This document shows positions 1 through 6,006 of a stretch of DNA of 8,530 nucleotides, one piece after another. Made by a program: the position numbers and the translations under genes. This stretch comes from JBOFCS01 sp051646185 (lineage in GTDB: Bacteria > Actinomycetota > Actinomycetes > Mycobacteriales > Mycobacteriaceae), in NCBI GenBank assembly GCA_051646185.1, contig JBOFCS010000091.1:1-8530 (forward strand), written 5' to 3'. The notes beneath the pieces were generated by a model. The model saw only the letters and a list, made by a program, of their open reading frames with translations. It searched no databases and was not told where the DNA came from. How positions within the stretch are numbered: position 1 is the first letter of the stretch; each line of letters opens with the position of its first letter.

Positions 1-337
1 CAGCTGGATTGCGAAGACCATTTTGCATACTCACCACTACCGCAGAATCTGAGATAACAGACCGTAAAGAAGTTGCAGCAGAAGCTGTCGCAGCAGACTT
101 TACGGCAATAAGAATCACATCAGCATCAGCTGCTGCAGAAATATCTGTAGAAAATCTACAGAGATCTGCGGCTAGAGTCGCGTTAAAACCAGTGTAATCT
201 GAAAGTCTAAGACCAGCTAATGCCACAGCATCGATAATGACTTGGCGCCCAATATAACTGACCTCAGAACCTGCCAGCTGCAATCTGCCACCGATATAAC
301 AACCAATACTTCCGGCACCTAAAACTGCTATCTTCAT
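1..337 (-). CDS. Ketopantoate reductase family protein (ApbA/PanE-like), N-terminal part, runs off the left edge
   Basis: The first 112 residues are visible. They open with a Rossmann-fold NADP-binding motif, VLGAGSIG at residues 5-12, followed by YIGR at 28-31, where the arginine suits NADPH. Further on are AVKSAAT (Lys80) and SMQNG (Asn106). These match the conserved Lys and Asn of the 2-dehydropantoate 2-reductase family, which reduces ketopantoate to pantoate in pantothenate and CoA synthesis. The C-terminal substrate-binding domain is outside the window. The start is ATG at 337, with an adjacent in-frame GTG at 340 as an alternative, and no strong Shine-Dalgarno is visible. It begins 5 bases after the acyl-CoA ligase stop, so the two are almost certainly co-transcribed. 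In Corynebacterium glutamicum ketopantoate reduction is attributed to IlvC, so true PanE activity should not be assumed. A paralogue acting on another 2-keto acid is possible, and I give no gene symbol. Confidence 0.85.
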   Translation of the reverse strand, partial: MKIAVLGAGSIGCYIGGRLQLAGSEVSYIGRQVIIDAVALAGLRLSDYTGFNATLAADLCRFSTDISAAADADVILIAVKSAATASAATSLRSVISDSAVVVSMQNGLRNPA

Positions 338-342
338 CACAG

Positions 343-1980
343 TCAGCTTAAGGTAATAACCTCAAGCCCTTGCTGAGCATAGCTTTCTCTGAGCCGCTTC
401 TTATCAAATTTGCCAACACTGGTCTTTGGAACTTCCTTGATGAATGTCCAACGCTCAGGTAGTTGCCATTTTGCTACTTTTTCTGCCAAAAATTCGCGAA
501 GCTCCTCAGCTTTTGCCTGGGCACCCTCACGCAGTACAACTGCAACAAGCGGTCTCTCGTCCCACTTTTCATCAGGGACGCCAATCACCGCAGCTTCAGC
601 CACCGCCGAATGAGCCATAACTGCGTTCTCTAAGTCAACAGAAGAAATCCACTCTCCGCCCGACTTAATAACATCCTTCGACCTATCGACCAAGGTGAGA
701 TAACCATCTGCGGTGATATGACCCACATCGCCGGTGCGCAGCCACTCGCCGTTGAACTTCGAAGCATCGACCCCGACGCCATCGGGCGCATAGTATGCAG
801 CAGTGATCCACGGGCCTTTGACCTCTATCTCACCAACACTTGTTCCATCACAAGGCAATACTGTGCCATCATCAGCAACCGCTCGCATCTGAACACTCGC
901 CGGGAACCGGCCCTGACTGTAACGATATTTCCACGCTTGCTCCCCAGCGACTCCCGCTGGTGGCCGAGCAATACTCCCGAGCGGTGACATCTCAGTCATT
1001 CCCCATGCATGTAGTATCGGTACCTGGTAGCGCTCTTCAAAAGTATGCATGAGACTGGGTGGGGCTGCTGAACCACCAACAACGACCTCACGTAAATGTG
1101 AAATATCTTGCGGGTTGGCCTCTAAATAGGTCAGCAAAGCCTGCCAAATTGTTGGTACTGCAGCGGCAAAGGTTGGTCTTTCTGCTGCCAAAATTTGGGC
1201 AATTGGTTCTGGCTGCAAAAACCGATCCGGCATAACCAGCGTCGCTCCGCACATCAGTGCTGCATGTGGAAGCCCCCAGGACATGGCATGAAACATAGGC
1301 ACGATCGCCAAGGTGCTATCACTATCGGATAATTTCATACCATTGGTTGCACATACTTGCATAGCGTGCAACCACATCGAACGATGCGAATAAACAACCC
1401 CTTTGGGGTCACCTGTAGTTCCTGAGGTATAACACATTGCTGCAGCTGATTTTTCGTCAATAATCGGCCAGCTGTAGCTATCTGACTTTTCTGCAATCAA
1501 TTCAGCATACGAATGTACCTGCACCCCTTGTGGAGCCGATAATGTTGTTGCATCCCCATTAACAACGATGACATGCTTGACAGTTAACATCGACGGTAAC
1601 TGCGCAGCAAAGAGTGGAACGAGAGTGCCGTCAACAAGCACAACTTTGTCTTCAGCATGGTTAGCGATAAATACTAGCTGCTCGGGGAATAATCGAATAT
1701 TAAGAGTATGCAGGACAGCTCCCATTGCCGGAACAGCCGCATAAGCCACAAGATGCTCAGCGTTATTCCACATAAATGTGGCTACCCGATCTCCCTCTTG
1801 CACTCCAAGTGATTTCAGTCCATTAGCCAGTTGTGCAGCTTGTTTACCGAGTTCCCCATAACTCATCCGGCGAGAGTCCGCGCCCATCCACGTGACAACT
1901 TCCGCGCCAGAATGCACGGTGCTTCCATACTCCAGCAGGGTGGCTAACGAGAGCGGCCCGTCGTACATAGTGCTTAACAT
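343..1980 (-). CDS. Medium/long-chain fatty-acid-CoA ligase (FadD/AlkK-type AMP-forming synthetase)
   Basis: This 545-residue protein belongs to the ANL (acyl-adenylate-forming) superfamily and should make acyl-CoA from a fatty acid, ATP and CoA in the cytoplasm. All core motifs are present: P-loop YTSGTTGDPKG at 184-194, HAWGMTEMSP at 324-333, WLRTGDVG at 413-420, hinge region DRSKDVIKSGGEWIS at 432-446, and the C-terminal catalytic lysine in PKTSVGK (Lys524). Length and architecture match the AlkK/FadD group of about 540-550 residues. I chose ATG 1980 because homologues as I recall them begin MLSTM, and because a -10-like TATAGT ends exactly 7 bases before it, which suggests a leaderless transcript. 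A GTG at 1989 would overlap that box. The gene is followed closely by the ketopantoate-reductase-like gene, so CoA supply and CoA use may be co-expressed. Chain-length preference cannot be read from the sequence. Confidence 0.93.
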   Translation of the reverse strand: MLSTMYDGPLSLATLLEYGSTVHSGAEVVTWMGADSRRMSYGELGKQAAQLANGLKSLGVQEGDRVATFMWNNAEHLVAYAAVPAMGAVLHTLNIRLFPEQLVFIANHAEDKVVLVDGTLVPLFAAQLPSMLTVKHVIVVNGDATTLSAPQGVQVHSYAELIAEKSDSYSWPIIDEKSAAAMCYTSGTTGDPKGVVYSHRSMWLHAMQVCATNGMKLSDSDSTLAIVPMFHAMSWGLPHAALMCGATLVMPDRFLQPEPIAQILAAERPTFAAAVPTIWQALLTYLEANPQDISHLREVVVGGSAAPPSLMHTFEERYQVPILHAWGMTEMSPLGSIARPPAGVAGEQAWKYRYSQGRFPASVQMRAVADDGTVLPCDGTSVGEIEVKGPWITAAYYAPDGVGVDASKFNGEWLRTGDVGHITADGYLTLVDRSKDVIKSGGEWISSVDLENAVMAHSAVAEAAVIGVPDEKWDERPLVAVVLREGAQAKAEELREFLAEKVAKWQLPERWTFIKEVPKTSVGKFDKKRLRESYAQQGLEVITLS

Positions 1981-1987
1981 AAAAACC

Positions 1988-1993
1988 ACTATA
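1988..1993 (-). promoter_or_regulatory. Candidate -10 box of a leaderless promoter for the acyl-CoA ligase
   Basis: Read on the minus strand the hexamer is TATAGT, a 5/6 match to TATAAT. Exactly 7 bases (GGTTTTT) separate it from the A of ATG 1980. Transcription would therefore start at or beside the start codon, giving an mRNA without a leader. No Shine-Dalgarno precedes the ATG, which is consistent. Leaderless transcripts are common in corynebacteria. The -35 region (about 2011-2016) is poorly conserved, so the call rests on the -10 and its spacing. Confidence 0.55.
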
Positions 1994-2009
1994 GGTGATC
2001 TACGTCATA
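1994..2009. promoter_or_regulatory. Candidate GlxR (cAMP-dependent CRP-type regulator) binding site
   Basis: The 16-mer GGTGATCTACGTCATA matches 10 of the 12 fixed positions of the corynebacterial GlxR consensus TGTGANNTANNTCACA; the mismatches are positions 1 and 15. It directly adjoins the candidate -10 and fills the -10/-35 spacer of the acyl-CoA ligase promoter. A bound protein there would be expected to block RNA polymerase, so repression is the simplest reading. GlxR is known to control many carbon and fatty-acid metabolism genes. Identification is by motif only. Confidence 0.55.
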
Positions 2010-2119
2010 AAGTACGCTCGGGCTAGGGGTGCCACCAGCTAAATACAGTTCGCACCTCACCCATGTTCCCATCCAGCAAATAATGCGAAGAAAACTAGAA
2101 CCTTTACCGCTAAAATTTT

Positions 2120-2155
2120 CACTACCGATAAGTTTGTCGGGCTGTCGCGGTAGTG
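2120..2155. promoter_or_regulatory. Perfect 8-bp inverted repeat with 20-base spacer, possible operator for the ABC exporter operon
   Basis: The arms are CACTACCG (2120-2127) and CGGTAGTG (2148-2155), with no mismatch. The spacer contains a direct repeat, TGTCG-GGC-TGTCG (2135-2147). Arm centres are 28 bp apart. The right arm covers the expected -35 position of the candidate -10 at 2172-2177, so a bound protein could control drrAB-like transcription. If transcription instead begins near 2122 from the upstream TAAAAT (2111-2116), the repeat would fold as an RNA hairpin in the leader. The regulator is unknown, and no regulator gene is in the window. Confidence 0.5.
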
Positions 2156-2171
2156 TTTGCAGCAGGAAAAT

Positions 2172-2177
2172 TAGATT
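2172..2177 (+). promoter_or_regulatory. Candidate -10 box for the ABC exporter operon
   Basis: TAGATT fits the corynebacterial -10 pattern TANANT and would place the transcript start near 2184, leaving a leader of about 48 bases before ATG 2232. There is no recognisable -35, only the right arm of the inverted repeat. An alternative -10, TAAAAT at 2111-2116, fits the pattern equally well but also lacks a -35. Confidence 0.35.
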
Positions 2178-2220
2178 TTGCCCAATGATTTTTATTCACA
2201 GTACTTGAGCCGCTCTGTAC

Positions 2221-2227
2221 AAGGAGG
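2221..2227 (+). promoter_or_regulatory. Ribosome binding site fixing the DrrA-type ATPase start
   Basis: AAGGAGG is a full Shine-Dalgarno sequence lying 4 bases before ATG 2232. That spacing is slightly short, but the next in-frame ATG (2244) would be 16 bases away. The site also excludes an upstream in-frame TTG at 2178 as the natural start. Confidence 0.8.
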
Positions 2228-2231
2228 ACCG

Positions 2232-3233
2232 ATGACAAGTTCGATGAATGGTAGTCCAGCAATCGAGGTCAATAATCTCGTCTTGCGTTATGGAGATACC
2301 CTGGCCCTAAACGGCGTTTCTTTTACCGTTCCTGAAGGAACGGTACTTGGTGTTCTTGGACCTAATGGTGCAGGTAAAACTACTGCAGTCAGGGTACTTG
2401 CCACCCTTCTACAGGCAGATTCTGGTTCAGCCAAAGTTTTTGGGGTGGATGTACAGCAAAACCCCAATCGAGTTCGAGAAATGATTGGACTTACCGGCCA
2501 ATTTGCGGCTGTTGATGAATATCTCACTGGTTTCGAAAACCTGGAAATGGTGGGTCGGCTCTTTGGGTTAAAAAAGGCAGAAGCTCGCCAACGCGCCGAC
2601 GAATTATTGACACGCTTTAATCTTGCCGACGCCCGAAATAAAACTGCAAAAACTTACTCCGGCGGTATGCGTCGTCGGCTCGACATTGCTGCTAGCTTAA
2701 TTGGCCGTCCTAAGGTGGTTTTCCTTGACGAGCCAACAACTGGCCTTGATCCTCGAAGTCGGATACTGATGTGGGAGTTTATTTCTGACCTAGTCCACGA
2801 AGGAACAACTATTTTATTAACAACTCAGTATCTGGAAGAAGCTGATCGGCTCGCCGATTCGATCATTGTGATGGATCGAGGAACCGTTATCGCTAAAGGA
2901 ACCTCTGATGAGCTTAAAGCTCAAGTTGGCGGAGAACGCCTGGAGTTTGTCCTCAGCGACGCCACTGAACTTACTGCTGCTCAGAAAATCCTTGCCCCTA
3001 TCGGGGTGGAAACACCAGTTATTGACGAACAAGCCCGCAGCATTACCGTTCCAGTCAGCGGTGGCGCCGAGGATCTCACTCGCGCTTTAAGCCAACTCAA
3101 GGAGGCTGGAATAACCGCTCTTGATATTGGACTACGAAGACCTAATCTTGATGATGTGTTTTTAACGTTAACTGGCCACGCCACCGAAGATGCTGATATT
3201 GCTGCCACCGAGGAGGCAAAAAGCCATGCCTAA
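2232..3233 (+). CDS. DrrA-type (daunorubicin-resistance family) ABC exporter ATP-binding protein
   Basis: This 333-residue nucleotide-binding subunit powers an ABC-2 type exporter at the inner face of the membrane. Visible motifs are Walker A GPNGAGKTT (43-51), Q-loop Gln90, signature YSGGMRRRLD (142-151), Walker B VVFLDEP (162-168) and D-loop GLD (171-173). The switch position reads TTQYLEEAD, with Gln199 where most ABC ATPases have His. This is typical of the DrrA subfamily and not a defect. The C-terminal extension, about residues 230-333, carries RRPNLDDVFLTLTG, the LDEVFL-like motif that marks DrrA proteins and is linked to assembly with DrrB. The start is ATG 2232 behind AAGGAGG. The stop overlaps the permease start by 8 bases. 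Relatives export anthracyclines, glycopeptidolipids or phthiocerol lipids; the substrate here is unknown because no biosynthesis gene is adjacent. Confidence 0.92.
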   Translation: MTSSMNGSPAIEVNNLVLRYGDTLALNGVSFTVPEGTVLGVLGPNGAGKTTAVRVLATLLQADSGSAKVFGVDVQQNPNRVREMIGLTGQFAAVDEYLTGFENLEMVGRLFGLKKAEARQRADELLTRFNLADARNKTAKTYSGGMRRRLDIAASLIGRPKVVFLDEPTTGLDPRSRILMWEFISDLVHEGTTILLTTQYLEEADRLADSIIVMDRGTVIAKGTSDELKAQVGGERLEFVLSDATELTAAQKILAPIGVETPVIDEQARSITVPVSGGAEDLTRALSQLKEAGITALDIGLRRPNLDDVFLTLTGHATEDADIAATEEAKSHA

Positions 3234-4023
3234 TCTATTGCGAACCATTCAAGACGCGGCGACTATAACCCGCCGCAACCTGATTAAGGTCAAACGAGTT
3301 CCGGATCTGCTGGTGTTTGCCACCATGTCCCCGATTATGTTTGTCCTTCTTTTTGCCTATGTTTTTGGCAGCGCAATCAACGTTCCAGGAGTTAGCTATA
3401 AGGAATTTCTTATGGGTGGCATCTTTGTGCAAACGGTAGTGTTTGGGGCAACAATTACCGGGGCCAGCCTTGCCGAAGACTTACAAAAAGGCATCATGGA
3501 TCGGTTTCGCTCGCTCCCCATGACTCGATCAGCAGTTGTTGTGGGGCGCACAGCATCGGATGTACTGGTAAATGTGATAACGGTATCGGTCATGTCGGTT
3601 ACCGGATTACTCGTGGGCTGGCGCATCCATACCTCAGTGGTTCAGGCGCTCTCTGGTTTTGCTTTGCTGCTGCTATTTTCCTATGCAATCTCCTGGGTCA
3701 TGGCCTTTGTAGGTCTATCAGTGAAGGCGCCAGAAGTAGTCAATAATGCATCGTTTATTGTGATTTTCCCATTGACGTTTATTGCCAATACCTTTGCTCC
3801 CACGGATAATTTCCCTGCCGTTCTTCGGACATTTTCTAATTGGAATCCAGTCTCAGCTTTAGCTCAGGCGGTGCGGGAATCTTGGGGTAATGTCGGAGCA
3901 GGAGTCCCCGCTCCAGATGTATGGTCACTGCAACACCCAGTGCTTTACACCCTGATCTGGATAGCTATTCTTCTGGTAGTTTTTGTGCCGCTTTCGGTAC
4001 GAAAGTACCAAAGAACCCGGTAA
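3226..4023 (+). CDS. DrrB-type ABC-2 transporter permease
   Basis: This 265-residue membrane protein should be the transmembrane partner of the preceding ATPase. About six hydrophobic segments can be seen, near residues 29-49, 61-83, 108-132, 141-162, 172-192 and 241-258. The N-terminus is basic and cytoplasmic. The loop DRFRSLPMTRSAVVVGR (92-108) is the conserved coupling region of ABC-2 permeases, thought to contact the ATPase. NWNPVSALAQAVRE (205-218) before the last helix is also typical of the DrrB family. The start is ATG 3226, 9 bases after AGGAGG at 3211-3216, and it overlaps the ATPase stop by 8 bases, so translation is probably coupled. A longer reading from 3190 lacks support. There is no third, DrrC-like, permease, so the transporter is probably two copies of each subunit. 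Confidence 0.92.
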   Translation: MPNLLRTIQDAATITRRNLIKVKRVPDLLVFATMSPIMFVLLFAYVFGSAINVPGVSYKEFLMGGIFVQTVVFGATITGASLAEDLQKGIMDRFRSLPMTRSAVVVGRTASDVLVNVITVSVMSVTGLLVGWRIHTSVVQALSGFALLLLFSYAISWVMAFVGLSVKAPEVVNNASFIVIFPLTFIANTFAPTDNFPAVLRTFSNWNPVSALAQAVRESWGNVGAGVPAPDVWSLQHPVLYTLIWIAILLVVFVPLSVRKYQRTR

Positions 4024-4316
4024 TTATAATTCGCCCAAGTAGAACCAGAGGTTCTTTTCTCTGCGGAATTTACTATACTTCTGCCTGAGGTTCCCACAAT
4101 TGTTAGACCGGTCCGCCGCAGGTTTGGATCAAAGTTCAAGCCTTGTGGCCTAGCACTAGGGTGCCAGCTGCTCAGAAGATACTTTGCATCCCATCGAACA
4201 AAGTCGGTATAGCCGCTACCCATTAACCGTTCAGGGGTGGGCAGTATAGTTCATTCTAAAAATATGGTTAACAACATGATTAAAATCTTCTACCCTCCGA
4301 CAGGGGAATAGGATGG
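4024..4316. other. Convergent intergenic region, mostly unexplained
   Basis: These 293 bases separate the end of the exporter permease gene from the end of the acetyltransferase gene on the other strand. Near the left end is a small hairpin that may stop exporter transcription. Near the right end, 4292-4305, CCCT and AGGG could pair on the minus strand as a weak stop for the acetyltransferase. The middle has a short stop-free stretch on each strand (4030-4212 plus; up to 4223 minus), but neither has a ribosome binding site or a protein I recognise. I see no tRNA or insertion-sequence ends. Confidence 0.4.
4041..4060 (+). terminator. Small hairpin with T-rich tail after the exporter permease gene
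   Basis: AGAACC (4041-4046) and GGTTCT (4050-4055) form a perfect 6-bp stem with a 3-base loop, followed by TTTCT. It begins 18 bases after the permease stop codon. The stem is short and only half GC, so it is a weak intrinsic terminator at best. Confidence 0.45.
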
Positions 4317-4997
4317 TCATTTTGGTAACCTGATAAATGTTACATCCCTGGTACTCCGCTGCTTAAAACCTAAAGACTGATACACGCTAATTGCCGACGT
4401 ATTTGTATCAGTAGCGTGCAAAAAAGGAATATCACCACTATCACGAATAGTAGCGGACAATACACGAATTATCTTGTTAGCCAAACCTTTACCTCGATAC
4501 TTTGGATCGGTGCACACCGCACTAATCTCTGACCATCCTTGTGGCTTCATACGTTCACCCGCCATCGCGATAAGTTTGCCCTCATCCTTGATGCCGAAGT
4601 ATCTTCCTAGCTCAATAGTTCTACTCGAAAAGGGTCCCGGTTTTGTTCTGGCGATGAGGTCAAGCATTTGTGGCACATCAGATAAAACTAACTCACATAC
4701 TTGCCCGTCATACGCCACCGAAACCGCACTGCCCTCAAACTGCAGAAGAGTGCTCTTCGCAATCACCTGCCAATCCTGCGGCAACTCTTCCTTGTGCGCC
4801 CGCAAAGCGATCACTTGGCCAGGACCAGCAAGACGCCAAAGATCCAACCAATCCTGCTCAGTCATGTCTGAAGCTAGCGCAATAAACGGCGCAACGTCGG
4901 GGTCGTACCTGAGAATACGACCCCGACGTTGTGCAAAACGCTGATGCCGCCCAAGAAGCGAACTCAGTACCGGATCTTCCAGTGGATGGCTAGTCAC
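4317..4997 (-). CDS. GNAT-family N-acetyltransferase (FR47-like)
   Basis: This 226-residue cytoplasmic enzyme should transfer an acetyl group from acetyl-CoA to an amine; the substrate is unknown. The GNAT core is in the C-terminal half. Strand and motif A run through ISAVCTDPKYRGKGLANKII (158-177), in which Arg168-Gly-Lys-Gly-Leu-Ala173 is the CoA pyrophosphate-binding R/Q-x-x-G-x-G/A loop. Motif B, HATDTNTSAISVYQSLGF (194-211), is typical of the FR47-like subgroup. Residues 1-115 are less conserved and may be a degenerate second half-domain. The start is GTG 4997; the next in-frame Met is residue 45, too far in. Only a weak TTAGG precedes the GTG. The gene begins 33 bases after the exported-protein gene on the same strand, so they may share a transcript. 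Confidence 0.85.
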   Translation of the reverse strand: MTSHPLEDPVLSSLLGRHQRFAQRRGRILRYDPDVAPFIALASDMTEQDWLDLWRLAGPGQVIALRAHKEELPQDWQVIAKSTLLQFEGSAVSVAYDGQVCELVLSDVPQMLDLIARTKPGPFSSRTIELGRYFGIKDEGKLIAMAGERMKPQGWSEISAVCTDPKYRGKGLANKIIRVLSATIRDSGDIPFLHATDTNTSAISVYQSLGFKQRSTRDVTFIRLPK

Positions 4998-5030
4998 CCT
5001 AATAATGGTGTCACAGCTTTAAACTCTTTC

Positions 5031-5750
5031 TTAACTACCGCTGGGCACAGGTGCGCTTGTTGTCGGAGTTGCAGGCGCTGGCGTTGATTCTTCAAAAAGC
5101 TTTGGTACACAAGTAAATAAAGCAGTTATTCCTTTAGTGGCGATATTCGGTAGAGCCGCCCCCATTGCACCGGTAACCGCTCCACCTGCTGCTCCGGCCA
5201 GAATGCCTGGGGCCGCAGCTACCACCGCACCTAATACCGCACCAGGACCAGACCAGACTGTCGCTGACCCACCAATCAAACCACCTGCAGTTGCCCCAGC
5301 TAAACCACCAGATACCGCACCAGCAAGACCACCCTTAACTGCATCTTCTACCGCAGTCGACAGAGCCTCACTGATCACGCACTGAGCGTAGTTACCGAAC
5401 TTATCGAACGGCGTGAGCGGCGTTGCCGTAACAACTGCGGAACTAGGGCTAACAACATCGTAAGAAAGCTTTGCAGTTCCTCCCGACTCATCAGTAATAA
5501 CTGACGGTAGCGTCGAAACGCTACCGTCTTTACCCACAACTGACACCGAGCTGCCAGTCTTTTTAAGCTCCCCACCATCGACTGCTATCGCCAATCTATT
5601 TTTACTATCGGTGGCCAACGCTGCCGTAGGCACAGAAATCGATGATGCATCCCCAGCTGGAGCAGCAAGAGCCGGAGCGCTAACCCCAACAGACCCACAA
5701 GCAATCGTTGTTGCCAGGAACGCTGAAATGACAACTCTCTTTGTTCGCAT
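5031..5750 (-). CDS. Exported glycine-zipper protein of unknown function
   Basis: The 239-residue product has an export signal: MRTKR, then a hydrophobic stretch (7-17), then ALA-A at 27-30, suggesting signal peptidase I cleavage after residue 29 or 30. Cys18 in TTIAC also loosely fits a lipobox, so a lipoprotein is possible. After a polar region (31-120), residues 140-200 are almost all Gly, Ala and small hydrophobics, with repeated GGLAGA-type GxxxG spacing (GGLAGAVSGGLAGATAGG). This can form tightly packed membrane helices. Cys124 and Cys214 bracket this segment and could form a disulfide. The tail (222-239) is Pro/Thr/Ser-rich, as in many cell-envelope proteins of mycolata. GGAGGA lies 5 bases before ATG 5750. 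I do not recognise the family; a membrane-inserting envelope protein or a bacteriocin-like protein are both only guesses. Confidence 0.8.
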   Translation of the reverse strand: MRTKRVVISAFLATTIACGSVGVSAPALAAPAGDASSISVPTAALATDSKNRLAIAVDGGELKKTGSSVSVVGKDGSVSTLPSVITDESGGTAKLSYDVVSPSSAVVTATPLTPFDKFGNYAQCVISEALSTAVEDAVKGGLAGAVSGGLAGATAGGLIGGSATVWSGPGAVLGAVVAAAPGILAGAAGGAVTGAMGAALPNIATKGITALFTCVPKLFEESTPAPATPTTSAPVPSGS

Positions 5751-5755
5751 GAGAT

Positions 5756-5761
5756 TCCTCC
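5756..5761 (-). promoter_or_regulatory. Ribosome binding site of the exported-protein gene
   Basis: Minus-strand GGAGGA lies 5 bases before ATG 5750. It is a strong site that fixes the start and therefore the signal peptide. Confidence 0.8.
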
Positions 5762-5971
5762 GAATTGGTGGCCGACTACGCCGATTATCGACGCACCCAA
5801 ATCATGCATGGGCAAACAACCCAGCACAAACCGAGAAATTTGTATTTTGCTGCAACGCTATGTTATTCAATCCGTTTGCCATCCGGATCTAACCTTAATC
5901 GCACTGCTCACTCCAACAATGCTTCAGCAACTAGTACCTAGGCTAAAAAGAATAGCAAATTTGATATCACT

Positions 5972-6001
5972 TTTATAACAGTTATATACAGTCTCTGCGA
6001 A
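5972..6001 (-). promoter_or_regulatory. Candidate promoter with palindromic operator upstream of the exported-protein gene
   Basis: On the minus strand TTCGCA (5996-6001, 4/6 to TTGACA) is followed after 18 bases by TATAAA (5972-5977, 5/6 to TATAAT). The -10 is overlapped by a perfect 13-bp palindrome, TATAAC-A-GTTATA (5974-5986), which is the size of a dimeric repressor site. The binding protein is unknown. Confidence 0.4.
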
Positions 6002-6006
6002 TACCT

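Larger units (their letters stand above)
5751..6006 (-). other. Long, AT-rich upstream and leader region of the exported-protein gene
   Basis: These 256 bases lie between the pseudouridine synthase stop and the exported-protein start, both on the minus strand. The distal part holds a promoter candidate with an overlapping palindrome. If that promoter is used, the mRNA leader is about 215 bases. A nearer -10-like TAACAT (5860-5865, minus) is an alternative. Short palindromes ATCCGGAT (5881-5888) and CGATTATCG (5782-5790) lie in the leader. I recognise no known riboswitch, and no strong GC-rich terminator follows the pseudouridine synthase gene. Confidence 0.4.

Noticed and set aside
9..197. 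62-residue plus-strand frame at the left edge
   Set aside because: It is antisense to the ketopantoate-reductase-like gene, which shows the NADP-binding, Lys and Asn motifs.
2178..2231. In-frame N-terminal extension of the DrrA-type ATPase from TTG 2178
   Set aside because: It lacks a ribosome binding site, overlaps the candidate -10, and is not needed for the domain, while ATG 2232 has a full AAGGAGG.
3190..3225. Longer start for the DrrB-type permease
   Set aside because: The added residues are the out-of-frame tail of the ATPase gene. ATG 3226 has AGGAGG at the correct distance.
4149..4160. Inverted repeat CCTAG-CA-CTAGG as an operator or insertion-sequence end
   Set aside because: The arms are only 5 bp with no extension, no promoter and no nearby transposase. 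Chance is sufficient.
3945..4223. 92-residue minus-strand frame overlapping the permease end
   Set aside because: About a quarter of it is antisense to a well-supported gene. It has no ribosome binding site or recognisable motif.
5137..5385. Pro/Ala-rich plus-strand frame opposite the exported-protein gene
   Set aside because: It is the complement of the Gly/Ala-rich coding block. Its composition is explained by the real gene, which has a signal peptide and a strong ribosome binding site.
5936..5956. Possible DtxR iron-box around minus-strand TTAGCCTA
   Set aside because: Only 9 of 19 positions match the DtxR consensus and there is no symmetry in the flanks.
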